64,000 bases of DNA from the NCBI GenBank assembly GCA_943736015.1, contig OX031061.1:59216192-59280191 (forward strand). Reading direction: 5' to 3'. Made by a program: the position numbers and the translations under genes. The notes under the pieces were generated by a model. The model searched no databases, was not told where the DNA came from, and was given only the letters and a program-made list of their open reading frames with translations. Position 1 is the first letter of the stretch. Every line of letters starts with the position of its first letter. Shown here piece by piece: positions 11,909-24,668 of the stretch. The DNA comes from Tridacna crocea. Lineage: Eukaryota > Mollusca > Bivalvia > Cardiida > Cardiidae.

Positions 11909-11972
11909 ATGATAGCTGGAATTATTTTTTATATTGTTGTATTTTGTGCTGAATCTTCCACTCGACTTCTAG
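11909..11972 (+). CDS. Exon 1a: signal peptide, first copy
   Basis: ATG at 11909 opens a 21-codon hydrophobic leader (MIAGIIFYIVVFCAESSTRL) ending in phase 1 at a good donor (G|GTAAAT). The hydrophobic core followed by C-A-E-S-S fits a cleavable secretory signal with cleavage near the Ala. A GTG six bases upstream is in frame, but the ATG is the sensible start. The exon and its flanks are repeated about 440 bp downstream as exon 1b. Its open phase matches the Ig1 exon at 12909. Whether both copies are used cannot be seen from sequence. Confidence 0.7.
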
Positions 11973-12348
11973 GTAAATATTCTCTTTTGCTAGATGTTTA
12001 CACAATGAAATTCATTATGATTTCAATTTCGACCATTTTCCATTATAAGGGGAGTTTAATGATCTCCATGAATCACTCTCCCACGCCAAGCATCAGTTTA
12101 TTACTGACCTATAAAATCTAGTTTATCCAACAATTGACTGAAACTGAAGGTACAATGATCCTTTGTCATACAGAAATTCATCAGTAAGAAAAAAAAGTTT
12201 CGACCCAAGTCAGCCTGAAGGGACTGGGCACGCTGACGTGGGACGGTATACTTTTTGTAGATAAATTAAAACTCTTTTTTTTTTAAAAAGAGCATGGCAC
12301 ATGTATTTTATCTGAAGTGAAATGGATAGCCTACTAATGGGTGTGACA

Positions 12349-12412
12349 ATGATAAGTGGAATAATACTTTATATTGTTGTACTTTGTGCCGAATCTTCCA
12401 ATGAGCATCTAG
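12349..12412 (+). CDS. Exon 1b: signal peptide, second copy
   Basis: ATG at 12349 opens a leader (MISGIILYIVVLCAESSNEH) closely similar to exon 1a. It is the same 64 nt long, has the same phase-1 exit and the same donor context (CTAG|GTAAATAT). Similarity also covers upstream sequence (TTTATCTGAAGT) and downstream intron sequence (TTTCAATTTCGACC), so a genomic segment was duplicated, not only the exon. The two copies cannot be joined to each other because neither has an acceptor; they are alternative first exons, each needing its own promoter, or one is inactive. Confidence 0.75.
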
Positions 12413-12908
12413 GTAAATATATATTTTCTTTGTGATAAAAGTTTATACGATAAAATTTACTAAACTTTCAATTTCGACCCCTTTTTCATTGTAAACGATC
12501 AAACTAGCATCCTCCAAGAGTGAGTGAACTGTTTATGACGTCACACTAGCAACTGGCATCAAATGAAATTAGGCTATCCATTCTTTTCTTCCCATTTTTC
12601 GTCTGTTTCTCTTTGCTCTGGGAAAAGAAGTTCAAGGTATGTTCAAAAGTATCGACCAAGTTCAGCCTGCACATTCAACGCAGGCTGGCCTGAGAAGATA
12701 TTATTTTGGTCACTTTTTTTTGCGTCAGCGTACAGTACAACCCAACAATATAATTTGGACGTTTATTTGGTAAGTTGGATTCATAGTATGTAATGGCTTG
12801 CTCGGTATATTGTATCAGGCCACTAAGATGCGTGAAACTCATCTTTTCCAGGTTGCCGTTCATATGTATTGTCCTGAGTCAAATTGTCTATTTTTCTTCC
12901 TATTACAG

Positions 12909-13247
12909 TATACAAGAACGATTGTGGTATACTAACAGTTTCCGAGCCCGCTATCGACGGTAACCGTGTACTATTAACATTTATTTCATATGGCACAGTG
13001 AACGAAGAGACAAAGGTGGAATGGAAGTACAAAAGTGCTTATACATGGAAGATCAGCAATTCGTCTAAATACATCCTGTCGTCTCGACAATATATCTACA
13101 CGATGGATCTCTACTACGAGAAAAGCGATAAGGGACAGTATTCAGCCGAACTTATCACGCCAGCTGAAGAATGTTCAAGTGGATGGGTGAGCCTAGATAT
13201 CCGTAATGGTGTGTTTAACGTCACTGCCAAGGACACAGTTTTACAAG
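12909..13247 (+). CDS. Exon 2: Ig-like domain 1
   Basis: 339 nt, phase 1 in and out; acceptor TTCCTATTACAG, donor AAG|GTAAGT. The 113-residue domain starts VYKNDCGILTVSEP and has the C-strand Trp (KVEWKY) and an F-strand SDKGQYSAEL, recalling the D-x-G-x-Y-x-C motif but with Ala where the Cys should be. The B-strand Cys is also missing (VLLTF). Two other Cys remain, one near the N-terminus (NDCG) and one late (EECSSG), suggesting a different disulfide. It resembles the next domain at its start (CGIL), so the pair probably arose by duplication. Sequons NSS and NVT are present. Confidence 0.85.
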
Positions 13248-16199
13248 GTAAGTTGTTAAAAGTATGGCTGCATCCTGGCGCAAATTCATCATGTTCTTTG
13301 CTTCTTGTCTCTATTATCGTATCGCCAAGTAGCTATCGCCTTGTCCATATTCTCCAACCTTCCTTCAGCACATTCTTTATCTTTATATCAGAGGACATTG
13401 TCTAAATTTTAAGAAACACAACTACTAATTGGCCAAACCATCTGGGTTAGACATTCAGAAGTTGTGTTACTTTCCAGTTAAAAAAATCATGAAAGTAACA
13501 CCAACAATATTCTTAATAATAGTTATTGATCACGGTTCCTGTCCGCCCAGGAAAAGTTTTACAAAACCAATGTACCGAGGCTACAATAGATGAAAGTACT
13601 TAAAGTACTGACACACTCGCGAATTTGAAAGTAGTAAGTGGCTATGGTAAATGTAAGTCTTTGTTGACTTATACCAGATTGAAGAAATATTGTCATATTT
13701 CGTTTCTGAGTCCGTTCCAGATCCATGGGTTCATTGTGGTTATAAAATCAAATCCGGTTCAATTCAATTGCAGTTCAATCCATTGACTTTACCAGGCGCT
13801 CTTGACTATTTTCTTCTCTAAATAAGAAATATTACGAAAAACTTCAGTTTGTTAACTTTTAATTTAAAACAGGTTATTTTGTTGAGATGAAATCTCCTGC
13901 CTAAAAAGACATCTTTAGATAGAAACAAGTACGAGGTAAAGTGTGTTTTGCATGTACACCTGGCCTTTTAGTTACATGTATTTCCGTAGCATAGCATTTG
14001 AAAAGATAAAACCAATAATATTGTCTGTGGCCTATGACAAACAAAATGGATATGAGGTTTCATAAAATTTTGTCCAATAGTTTAAAGAGATATCAGTCCA
14101 TAATGGAAAGATACATCAAGCCCCCTTTTCCGATGACACGGCATCAAATGAAAAAAAAAATCTTTATCGGTGGACTGTCATAAGGAATACATGAATGATG
14201 TTTCACCAGTTTTCATCAAGAATTTTAAAAGACGTCTATCTGAACAGAGGAGCGGACAGACAGTGCGGCACAAGATCAGTCTGTACAATCTGTTCTTGGA
14301 TCTATACTAGTCGATAATGGGATTTTTTTTTTTAAACTTTGAAATAACAATATTCAGGTTTTCACCATCCGCCAGAAAGTTTTATATAACCTTTTTTACC
14401 AGGTTGAGAATTAACTTGGATTATACAGTGAAAATTAATCCGTTACCACACAGCAAAATTTTATACCTATCCAAATTGAAAGCATTTGCAGATGGCAATT
14501 TCAAAGTGGCTCAAAGGGTGCAATTTTGCTTTGACAGATTAGAACACATGGGAAAAGGAGAAAATGCTGGTTACCAGCATTTTCTCCTTTTCCCACAATG
14601 TTTTCAAAAGGCTTCTTCCTCGGGGGCGTTAAAAGTTGTCATTGTGTGGTAAAGGGTTAACAGCACAGGATGCAATAGTTAACTATTTGAGCTCATAGCT
14701 TCCCCTCCTACAGGAAAAGAAAGTTCTAAGAAGTAAAATTTTCTCTTGTCTGAAGATATAAAATATCATTACACATAAATTTACATGAAATACATAAACG
14801 AACACCTTCAAAAGGTAGTTTTTAGAAGGCGAAATTTTCATTCTCACCTTCATATGTCAACGCTCGGCAGCTTGCTGCAAATGCCTCTGAACAGCAATAT
14901 CAAAACGCCTTTTAAATAGTTCGATACTTCTCAAGTAAATAAGAACAAAATAATGTCGAGATCATTGTAAATTTAATCACAACAACAAAAAGAAACTTCA
15001 AGTTTCTTGAAGGAATGAAATCGAATTCGTAAAAAGTATCCTTTTTGACAAATGCAAAATACTTTTGATCAGTTTATTGATACAATGGTGTTGCTACAGC
15101 AACAAATAAACCGTAGCTATTATAAGCCAATCGAAAAATGACGTCATTTGGACCTACTTCCACATCACAACGCATAAAGAACTAACCAGTGGGATCGTAC
15201 ATGTAAATTTACGATCCCTGAGCTAACCAATCGGATAGTTTCTTTGAATGACGTATCGCTGATAGACCTCTTTCCTCTGTTGGCAACGCTATTCTGTCTT
15301 TGTGAGAAGTAAACTTTCAACGAAATAAATTCCTTTGAATCATCAAGTGTTTATACAAAATGTTCTCTTTCAAAGAAATATCATTTTTCTTCTATCAATG
15401 TTGTATTTGACTTTATGATTAAGGACTAGGTTATTGTTACGCATCGGCGTGGCCCAGTTTTGATTTCGGAGACCCGTGGAAATAAAAAGGTAAATCAGTT
15501 GAAATCAAAATATGTGCCACTCTGGCCAGCACAATGTACCGATGTAAAGCGTGGGTTCCAGTCTGATCGCTTCTTTCCTTATATACGAGTTTGAACGTTT
15601 TAACACGCAAAAAACTTCTTCTTTTAATCGTCACGGTGCTTAACGTTCAGCAAGAATTCATAGATAATTAACCCTTTACCGCTCACTTGAAACGACTCTG
15701 AAAAGCAAGCTTTTAAAAATATCGAGGGGAGAGGGAAAACTGCAACTGGAAACCGGCATTCTTTTTTATCATACCACAATGTTTCTACCCTATCAAGAAC
15801 AAATTTCGTGGATAATTTGGCTCACCCTGAATTTGTCGTCTGCATGAATCAGTGCTTTCAATTTCAACTACGTTTGGAATTTCTTCGCCAGGCCAAGAAT
15901 AAACACTTATAGCAACGAATTGTTATCATAATCACTTACTCCCATCATTATTAGAACTGTAATCTTTACGTAAAATCACCCGTTTATTTTCCTCGAAAGA
16001 ATTTCCTTCAACTATACATTTTTTTCCAAAACTGAATAACACAATGATAAAATTATCTTGACACGAAGAATCCCACTGTCCTAGAGTGCATTGGACGTGT
16101 TCATGGTTTTTATAAGAACACAGACCAAGGGCCTGTATCTCTGTAACTGTACACGATATATTTACGTTGAAGTTATCCATAATAAATTTTGTAGAAAAG
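13248..16199 (+). other. Intron after Ig1, proximal part
   Basis: Holds a piece of the pearl-like 5' segment (13870-14020), a GATCAGTCTG hairpin (14240-14310), the MITE at 14435-14660, and a decayed MITE starting TTAACCCTTTACCGC at 15668. I see no additional Ig exon: no open frame with Cys and Trp spacing between good splice sites. Confidence 0.5.
14435..14660. mobile_element. TTAA-flanked hairpin MITE, 226 bp
   Basis: Full-length copy starting TTAATCCGTTACCACACA and ending TGTGTGGTAAAGGGTTAA, with the same central palindrome of AGGAGAAAATGCTGGTTACC type. It is in the opposite orientation to the copy at 11576 (the AATTGAAAGCATTTGCAGA arm comes first). Located in the intron between Ig1 and Ig2. 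Confidence 0.8.
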
Positions 16200-16892
16200 T
16201 TATCTGTGTAAAAAAGTCAACAAATTTATCAAGCGTCTACGGAGAACTCGGAAGAGTCCCTCTAAGCGTTATTAGAAAATGCGATATGATACGTTACTGG
16301 TTAAAATTTGTACAGTTGCCCCAAAACAGTGTTGTTAGACTCGTCTATAATATGTTAAAAAAAAGACGCTGACTCTAATTTTTCGTATAATAAACTTAAT
16401 TTGGCCTATCATGTTACAAAACTTTTTCAATCACTCGGATTCAATAACTTGTGGATAAATCACGAAATTGAATCAATAAACTTTCAGCTTATCAAACAAC
16501 ACATATATGAACAATATTATCAATCTTGGTACTCAAATATAAACAGCTCTCCACTTCTTCATTATTACAGTATTTTTAAGCACTCATTTACACAAGAAAA
16601 ATATCTCAATTTTATCTCGGTCAAAAATCTAAGAATCGCCCTATGCAAATTCCGAACCGCGTCTCATAACTTAGAAAAAGAAACGGGCAGATATCAGAAT
16701 ATTCCTCGAGCAGAAAGAATTTGTAAAGTCTGTAACATGAACGTAACTGAAAGTGAATATCATTTCTTGTCAGCGTGTCCATTCTATCGAGCTTTACGAA
16801 TACAATTTCTAAAACCATTTTTCTGTCGGTGGCCAACATTGAACAAGTTTGAAATGTTGATGTCTTCTACAAATAAAAAAAGTTGTATATAA
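16200..16892 (+). pseudogene. LINE ORF2 (reverse transcriptase) 3' fragment, frameshifted
   Basis: Two overlapping frames give the C-terminal part of a non-LTR retrotransposon polymerase. The first contains VYGELGRVPLSVIRKCDMIR, typical of the region after the RT domain in L1-like elements of invertebrates. The second (from about 16380) ends with a Cys-His finger, CKVCNMNV...EYHFLSAC, spaced C-x2-C-x9-H-x4-C, and a stop at 16890-16892. The switch of frame falls in an A-run near 16360-16367. Endonuclease and RT core are absent, so this is a dead 5'-truncated copy inside the intron between Ig1 and Ig2. Confidence 0.8.
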
Positions 16893-17721
16893 CCTGGCAA
16901 GGTATATCAACCATGCTATTATGTTAAGACAGGCGGCACTCTCATAATGATAAATCACTGAAATACTGATGAAAATGCCGTAAAACCATTATGTTTTCAA
17001 AGGTTATAAATTGTATCAAATATTAATGTTATTTTATGTCTTGTGTTTGTCTCTAAGTTTTAAGAAAACCCTCTATAAGTTATAGAGTCATAAGCTGTAC
17101 ATTGTATTCAAATATTTGTGTGCTTGTAAGCAAACAAGTAAATAACGTTATTGCATTTCAAACGATATTTAAATAGATGTATATTGTATAATGTATATAT
17201 GTTGACTTTGCTGAGTTACGCCGCCTTCTACTTTTCCGGTTTCAGTAGTCAATTGTTGGATAATATTAATTACCATCTCTACTCTACACCTACCTTCGCA
17301 TGACATATCGCCTTTGCCACACTCTTTTTATAAAGAAGCTCCAAAAATCGCATGTTTTCAAAGGCTTTAATTCGAAAAAATCATAAGACATTGACTTCTG
17401 GATGATTTGTCTCCTTTTGCTACAATGTTTTCAAAAGCTTAACACGACAATAGCTCAAAATATAGTAACCTTTATGTCATCTTTTACCACAATGTTTCCA
17501 ATAGCTTTTCCCTTGAAAATGCGCACATTGCGATATTTTCAAAAGCACTGTTCTAAAGAAGGATACAACTATTATACCAATCCTGAAACACCTTTTACCA
17601 CAATGTTTTCAATAGCCTTCCTCTTTAATGAGCGCGAAAATCACAATATTTTCTAGAGCATTACTCTAAAAAAGTATAAAAAATCGTTTGTACACACTAT
17701 TATATAGGCTTTACACAGTCG

Positions 17722-17830
17722 CATACTAGATAAGAGAATTTTAAATCTCCCTTATAATGTTAAGTATATAGATGAAGTTGAATATGCATCTTCTATTTTT
17801 CGTTTTAAAAAAAATCTTAATATAAAATGA
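17722..17830 (+). pseudogene. Possible tail end of a retroelement ORF
   Basis: A short frame reading RILNLPYNVKYIDEVEYASS and on to FRFKKNLNIK before TGA has the look of a non-LTR retrotransposon C-terminus, where L-P-x-x-V followed by F-K-x-x-L is common. It is too short to prove. It lies about 0.9 kb after the LINE ORF2 fragment and may belong to another copy. Confidence 0.2.
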
Positions 17831-18599
17831 ACATTATTTTTTTTTTCGACAATATGTATATACATACTTGAAAAGCAGCCAGTTTCTTAGAAAGATTATT
17901 TATAGTGAAGCGTAATTGTAAAGGAAATCAAGAGAGCATGAATAAGTACACTTGTCAATTTGATATGGAGTAATGTTGAATACCATATAAACACCAGAAA
18001 AATAATTCAAACTATTCTCTCAGCGATAGCATCATCCCAATTTCGCTAGAAAATGGACAAGATCTTCAATCATAACAGGTCACCTGTAATTTTCACTTAC
18101 AGAATAGCTTCTTTACTCTCTTTCCCGCTTAATAGTTTGAAGTAAATAAAAAAAAATCATGTTGACTACTCTGTTGTTTTATCATTGATATTTTGCAAAA
18201 TGTACATTGTTTACATTGAAGCAAATAAAATGTATTATATTATATTGTAGTGTATTGTATTGTATATATTTGTCGAACAAAGGAATAGGGTGTATCTCAA
18301 TATTAAGGCAATAATTTTGCTTTCATGTTTGCCGACAAGCTAAACGTACATTCCGGTTACGCTGGATTAATGAAAGACAAGCGTTAATGTAAATGAACCC
18401 TTAAACCGCTTATTATGCCTGTCTCTTTTGCAGACAAGGCAGATGATTCTATGATTTGCACAGAATTTGCAATCTAATGTCGGTCGGACCTGCAGTGTGA
18501 GCTATATTGTAATAACCCGATTTAAACACCCCTAGGTGGCGTTGCAATAATTAAGCATTTTTCCCGAAATGTAAAATGTCAATTTCATCAATCCAGCGC

Positions 18600-20120
18600 T
18601 CTAGTATAAGGGTTAACAGAGTCATAGATTACAAGAATCGTATAAACGAACAACACCGTCGGACGTTCCTTATAGGTTATCCTTAATAGGATGGTAAACA
18701 TTGTGAATAACGGAGAAAATGTTCGTTGCCACTATTTTTTCATGTTCCTACATGGTTTCAAAATACCCTTCCCTTTTTTAATAGCGCAATTCTTCAAGGT
18801 CCTTAAAACTCAGCACATGTATTGTAATCTAAAAGTTACATCTCCGTTTTGAACATTGAAAGTCGTTTGTTTTGAAACTCTTTTTCAGTCTTTTTATAAT
18901 ATATTTCAAATAAAATGGTAAACAAATAAAAAAGCCTTTTAACTGAACGACAAAACTTTGAGAACCTCAATGAAAAAAATATATATTTACTTTTGAAAAA
19001 GGAGAAAGCGCTAGTAACCAGTATTTTTTCCCTTTACCATTATGTTTTGTACTTATTCCCAGCCAAACGGCACATTTTGAGCTTCTCATAAATGTGGGTA
19101 TTTAAGTTTTTCGCATCACATCAAATTAGAAAATATGTATATTACTGAAATTAATATGAGAGAAAAAAAAAAAAAAAAAAAAACACGAATCATCAATAAT
19201 TAAGAATCATGATATTACACACCCACACACACACACACACACACAAAAAAAAAAAAACTTTTTCGGGATGGTATTCCCTTAAAAGGCTACGTACCCCTTA
19301 CGCTATTTTAGATTTCGCGCAAAAAAAAAAATGTAGGCATCACAACATATCAAACATGTTATTATTTCTCATAATGTCTTCTTAGGACGCTTTGTTTGAA
19401 GCTTCATCTGTGTATTTCCAGTATATGAATGAGCAAGTTGCGTAGACCTTGTTTCCCGTCGGCGTCGACCTTGGCTGTAGTAAATCTCTAATTTCTCTTG
19501 TTGTCGGATGATTTTCGACTACTGGAGTTTTATGAATGAAAATCATAAGGCTTTGAGAGTATAAAGATTATTTTTTGTATTTATGTAATTTTGCTCCAAA
19601 ATCTGAAGGGCCACCTTTAACTTATTATCTGCTAATTGCTTTAATGTAGGGTTTTGTAAAGGATTACTAAGATGGAAAACATTGTGGGGAAGTCAAACAA
19701 AATGTTGATTATCATTATTTGCTAATTTTCCTACACTGCTTTCAAAAGCCTCTTCTTCAACATTATTAGTATCACAGTATTGTGATCTAAAAGGCTAAAT
19801 CTCAGTTTCTATATTCTAAAAGGCAGCTTTCTAGAAACTCCTTGGTTTCTCAATAAAATTATCTCTGGTATGAAACGGTAAAGCCTTTCATGAAATTAGT
19901 CATCCCATTACAAAATTACAGTTTTAGACCTATTAAAACTGATTACATTTTCAAGCAAAAACTATTCTTTAATCCTTTACCATACCCTATCAAGTACTGT
20001 TTTAACAACCCTGAGAAAGATGCCATTTGAGAACTTTATTTTGAAAAGGAGAAATTTTCTTGACTCTTTACACGAAGTAAAAAAAAAAAAAAAAAAAAAA
20101 AATCAGGCTTTCCGAAATTA
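18600..20120. repeat. Decayed MITE remnants, poly-A and CA tracts
   Basis: Degenerate hairpin MITE pieces occur near 18690-18790, 18960-19040, 19670-19760 and 19970-20060. Between them are an A-run near 19164-19183, a (CA)n tract at 19222-19244, and a segment at 19110-19330 (AAAAGGCTACGTA core) that recurs at 52300-52480, so a dispersed repeat is shared between the two places. No exon seen. Confidence 0.5.
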
Positions 20121-21348
20121 AATGCATTTTCAGGTGGCAACTTTTTGATCTGGCACCATTGATGGAACCTGTCTGAAATAGAATGGAAGACATTTAAGGA
20201 GAAGGAAATAAATGTTAGTTAGCACCGTATTCTCTTCCGACCAAAAGTTAACAAGCCTTCTTCCAAAAGACCTTTTAAACTCATTATTGGGGTAATAAAG
20301 GGGTAGATCTAAGTTTCTATACAAAAATAAATCGTATACGGGTAACGGTAAATCAAAACCCTTTGCTGTCACATAAATCTTTTCCAATTTTTCCTTCAAA
20401 TGAATTGGACAGGAGTTTCAGAAAAGTCCTTTCGTTTTAATCTTTTTTTCAACATATTTTCACAAGCCTTCTTCAAGTTTGTTAAAACTCAGGACTGTGA
20501 ACTGGTCTTCATTGCACAGGATCATTGCACAACTCTATAGACTTTGCTGTATCAGGAGAGGCGATTTAAGTACAGGAAAATGTATCGCATTATGTTATGA
20601 CTATATTCTTAACTCGCCTTCTAACAGTACTTTCAGAACTTTGATTTTCCTAATCCCAACAGTCACTGGACCATTAATTAAGTCAGAAGACAATTAATGT
20701 TATGAAGCGGAACGTTAACAAATCCACATTCTACACACCGAATAAGGACACTTGTGCTAGAAGAACTCTTCCCAGAAAAAAAACGCAGAACATCTGCTAA
20801 AATAAGAGATTGAGAAGCTCCAGTATCACGTAAAATTTTCATAGGGGTAGACTGGGCAAACTAACAAATCACCTAGTAAGTCACTCCTATTTATATCAGC
20901 TTGGAAAATTCTAGATTAATATACAGCTATACAAACTGTTTCTAAAAATAACCACAATGGGGAAAAACCAATAAATACTCCTTATGCTTGCAGAATATTC
21001 TACTTGTAAACTGCAGGTCTCTGTAAATCCTATCTACATAACAGTATACATGTAATGGTTTGTACATAGACAAAACCTTAAATAACTGATGTAAACTCCC
21101 GTTTGATTAGCAGTTCTCCGTCTGAAATTTTGTCGAATTTTAAGGTTTTGTGAGCATGTTTTAAAAATACACAAAGACAAAGCGGTATTTTGATTTTATT
21201 CAAACGTATATTTACGTCCAAATCACAAAAAAGATGTTTCGTCTTCATTCGAATATGTTACTTGTACTCTAATTTGATTTGTAAGATAATTATGATCTTT
21301 AATGGTACAAAAACTACCTATTGGTATCATAGTTGTTTTTATTGCCAG
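20121..21348 (+). other. Intron before Ig2, nothing further seen
   Basis: About 1.2 kb of AT-rich sequence. Short open frames on both strands show no domain or splice support. Confidence 0.5.
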
Positions 21349-21663
21349 CTCCAACCGGCTGTGGTATTCTTTACAAGGGACCTAAAAGGATAAATCCTGG
21401 TGACGAAGTAGTGCTGAAATATCACCAAACAAAAAGAGACGAATATATTCGACAACTTAGAGTTAAAACCGACGATTGTGCGGGGCAACTTGGCTGTCCA
21501 GTTAACGAAGCGTGGTACGAGGAAGAGTCTACAGAGTACAATTCCATGTACTTGTATAAATTCAGGAACTTTTCGTCCGAAATGGAAGGGAACTATCTCA
21601 TCCAATGTACAAATAGGTCAAGTCATAACAATGCCACCAACGATGTCAAGCTTATTATACCAG
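21349..21663 (+). CDS. Exon 3: Ig-like domain 2
   Basis: 315 nt, phase 1 in and out; acceptor TTTTTATTGCCAG, donor CCAG|GTTTGTG. It starts APTGCGILYKGP, like domain 1 (NDCGIL). The B strand reads GDEVVLKYH with Lys in place of Cys, while the F strand (EMEGNYLIQC) keeps its Cys. Further Cys occur at DDC and LGC, so disulfide pairing must be non-canonical. Sequons NFS, NRS and NAT suggest heavy glycosylation. The intron before it is about 8.1 kb and holds MITEs and a LINE remnant. Confidence 0.87.
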
Positions 21664-23824
21664 GTTTGTGTGAAATCTACACGCTCATTAACCGAATATT
21701 AATCAATGAAAATTAATTTCATTTTATGTTACTATGTACTATTACTCTATTTCAACTTATTCGACCAGCCTTGTCTCTACTCTCTTTTTCCAGACAGTTT
21801 CTGGACAGTTACCATTTCTCGATCAAAACAAATATCTTAATAACTAAAAACGAAAAAACTATGACAGAAATAATGACTAGAATATCCTTTCCTATATGAC
21901 ACCAAGCAGAACTAATATTTATACCACCTTTTTACAGGAAAAAAGCGTGGCACAAAAATCATTCAACTATAGCCCATCGACATACTTCGTAAATGTAGGT
22001 ATTTACCATGTAAGCATACACACAGTTCTTGGTCCTATTTTTTGATAGATTACACAACTACATGGACCTATGCCTGCGTGAAAAAGATTGGCTGAGTAGC
22101 GTAAAAATTCTACCCGAACAGACGATGAGAGAATTAAAATGTCATATATTTCATGTACCTAATGACCACAATCCTAGTTAGAAAGTTCATCAAATTGTAT
22201 TACGACCTACGCGTACTAGTACTTGCTGACTCCTTGTTGATAGCACTGACCGGTAGGGAATCGTGGTTAATTTTGGGGTTCTTGTCACCATGGAGTCCCC
22301 TTTAGCATGATACCCACAGACATCCAAAGTCATACAGGCAATAATCTAGAAAAGACTTGGGCATGTGGGCTGTTGTCTTGATACAACAGAAATCATTGAA
22401 CCATGTCTGCAAAAAGAGGGCCTAACGCAACTGCGCGATTTACTACGCCAACAAAGTCACAAATACACACGAATCCTTAAAATCCGATTTGTCTGGCAAT
22501 TGACAGTACAATGAGATAGAATGGTCCGTGGACAAGCGGAAAACATCCAAATAGCGAAAAGTTTCAATCCATGTCAACCTGCCCAGACTGCGCAGGCTGG
22601 TATGGTTAATACTTTTGTGCAAATACAACCTCTTTTTATAGAAAGACGGACTCAGAGACGTATGTTTTTACTCTTTACAAGACGACAGAAAGTTTAGCTT
22701 GTTCCACATTGAAATTACTGCAAACAGCAGATTAAAGGGTGCCAGCTAAGCAAAGAAGATAAATGATGGTAACATGTCTGTTCATCTTTTCTAGTAGTAT
22801 TTTTTATCTAGTAAAAGGCAAACTTCGTCATTGAGCCGAAACTAAACTGCTTTAGTCTCGACACGTTCAAAATATAGTCGTGTTTTAAAAAGTTTATGAG
22901 TTACGCAGTCTTTCAACGTATCTTTATTTAAAAAAAAATCGCACCAGAATTTCACAAATATTCGAGGAAATGTCAAGTGACAATAAAAATGAACGGCGTC
23001 GGTTATTTGGTGGTCATACACTAAAACAAGCTTCTAAACGGCCACTTTTAAGCTGTAATTTCCAATAGAGCTTTTCTCGGGACCGCTGCCTGTAAATAGG
23101 ACGGATTATTTGGTTCCATTTTTTGCAGAATGTTCGACTGGTCTGGAAAAATATCCAAGCCAATTTCTGAAGTGAGTTGATTCAATTTTTATCGTGGAAG
23201 AAATTTTTTTGTCGTTCATTCAATCAACATTGTAAATTAGAAAATCAAGTTTATGGCAACTTTATGCTTGGTTTTTCCGGATTACATTTTTTCACAGAAA
23301 ATACTTCTCATGTTTTTTTCTTATTGCTTACAAAAGTTTAGTAGTTTATGCTTCTCTTTTTAAACTGTTTTGGGTGCTAGTCACCGCGCATGCGCAAACA
23401 ACTAGTTTTCCTTTTTTTGAAAAAGAGAGTCATTCTGTTTGCAAAATCGAGAATCTTTTCGTCACAATACCATGCTTAACGCCCATATATATATGTCACG
23501 ATTTATTTTCAGTAACATTTTTTTAAACCTGCTTCAATTTATAGGAGAAAAAAAATGGCCGTTTAGAACTTCGTGTTAGTGTATAAGTGCAATATTTTAC
23601 CCCATGAAAAAAGGCAGATGTATTAGTAACAACCAAACAAACCCTTATTTGCATCTCTTTTGGCATGAAGCAGCCCAATCCATTTCCTTTTGTGGGGAAA
23701 AGTATATTTTGAAGACTTCATCAGTGTATAGCAGCTATAAAAATTAGGCCGTAACATGTATTGAAATTCAAATTATAATAACCCTTATAACTCGTAAGCT
23801 AATTATAAACCTCTCTGTTTTCAG

Positions 23825-24133
23825 TTCCACCAAGTTCGCCGATCTTCCTTAACACTGTGGATATAGAAAATTGTACAAGTTGTATACTTGTAAGAAGCAG
23901 AACAGCCGCCAGGATTCAGTGCCAAGTCATTGGAGGAACATCTCCCGTTACAGTGAAAATTGCTATTGATGGCAAAGATGAGGTCCGTTGTGATTTTGGC
24001 CAACCCTTCAATAAAACTTGTAGTGCGTCAAAATATGTCAATAGAGGCTTACATCTAACGGATATTCGTTGCGAGGCAGAAAATGTAGCCCTCGACCAGC
24101 CACTTACCACACTGACCAAATTATACGTCGTTA
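23825..24133 (+). CDS. Exon 4: Ig-like domain 3
   Basis: 309 nt, phase 1 in and out; acceptor CTCTCTGTTTTCAG, donor TTA|GTGAGT. The 103-residue domain starts VPPSPIFLNTVD, a typical proline-containing Ig linker, and has B-strand ARIQCQV and F-strand TDIRCEAEN, the canonical Cys pair. Additional Cys (NCTSC, RCDF, KTCSAS) could form extra disulfides. Sequons NCT and NKT are present. It ends LTKLYVV, a typical G strand. Confidence 0.87.
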
Positions 24134-24302
24134 GTGAGTATTGGAAATGATTTTAATTTTTACAGATTGAAACTTTAATTTACGAAATCCTACAAAGGTA
24201 AATAATATAAAGATAAAATGTTCTTTTCCGAGATATGTTATTAACGCAAAAACATAAAGTCTTACTAACGCGAAAAAATCTGGTAATAACGTGTTCTAAA
24301 GC

Positions 24303-24668
24303 CGTGATCACACCTTACGTAGTTGACCGTAGTAGGAAAAGATCGTAGTTGGCCACGGCGAACGTATTAAATGTAGTTACACGTAGATAACCGTAGTTGA
24401 ACACAGTAACGAGCGTAGTTCGAACTTACGATTTGCCCGAAATACAGAAGTTTTGAACAGGTTTAGAATTGGTTACGGTTAATTACGACCGTTTGACTCT
24501 ATTTTGACCATAGTTTGATTGTAGTTGATATGAGTTAAACGTGAGAATCCTAATTCATCCATGGTCGCTTCAATATCGTGCACGTAGCTGTCCGTAGTTC
24601 ATTTCAAATGTAGTCTGTTGTAGTGTTTCTACGGTTAACTAGGTTGAAGTACGTTCAGGTGTTACAGG
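24303..24668. mobile_element. CGTAGTTGACC-rich inverted-repeat element, copy 1
   Basis: Starts TCACACCTTACGTAGTTGAC and ends in the imperfect complement GAAGTACGTTCAGGTGT. The body is made of degenerate repeats of the same CGTAGTTGACC motif in both orientations. Non-coding. The TRIM copy at 24660 abuts or interrupts its right end. Confidence 0.5.
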
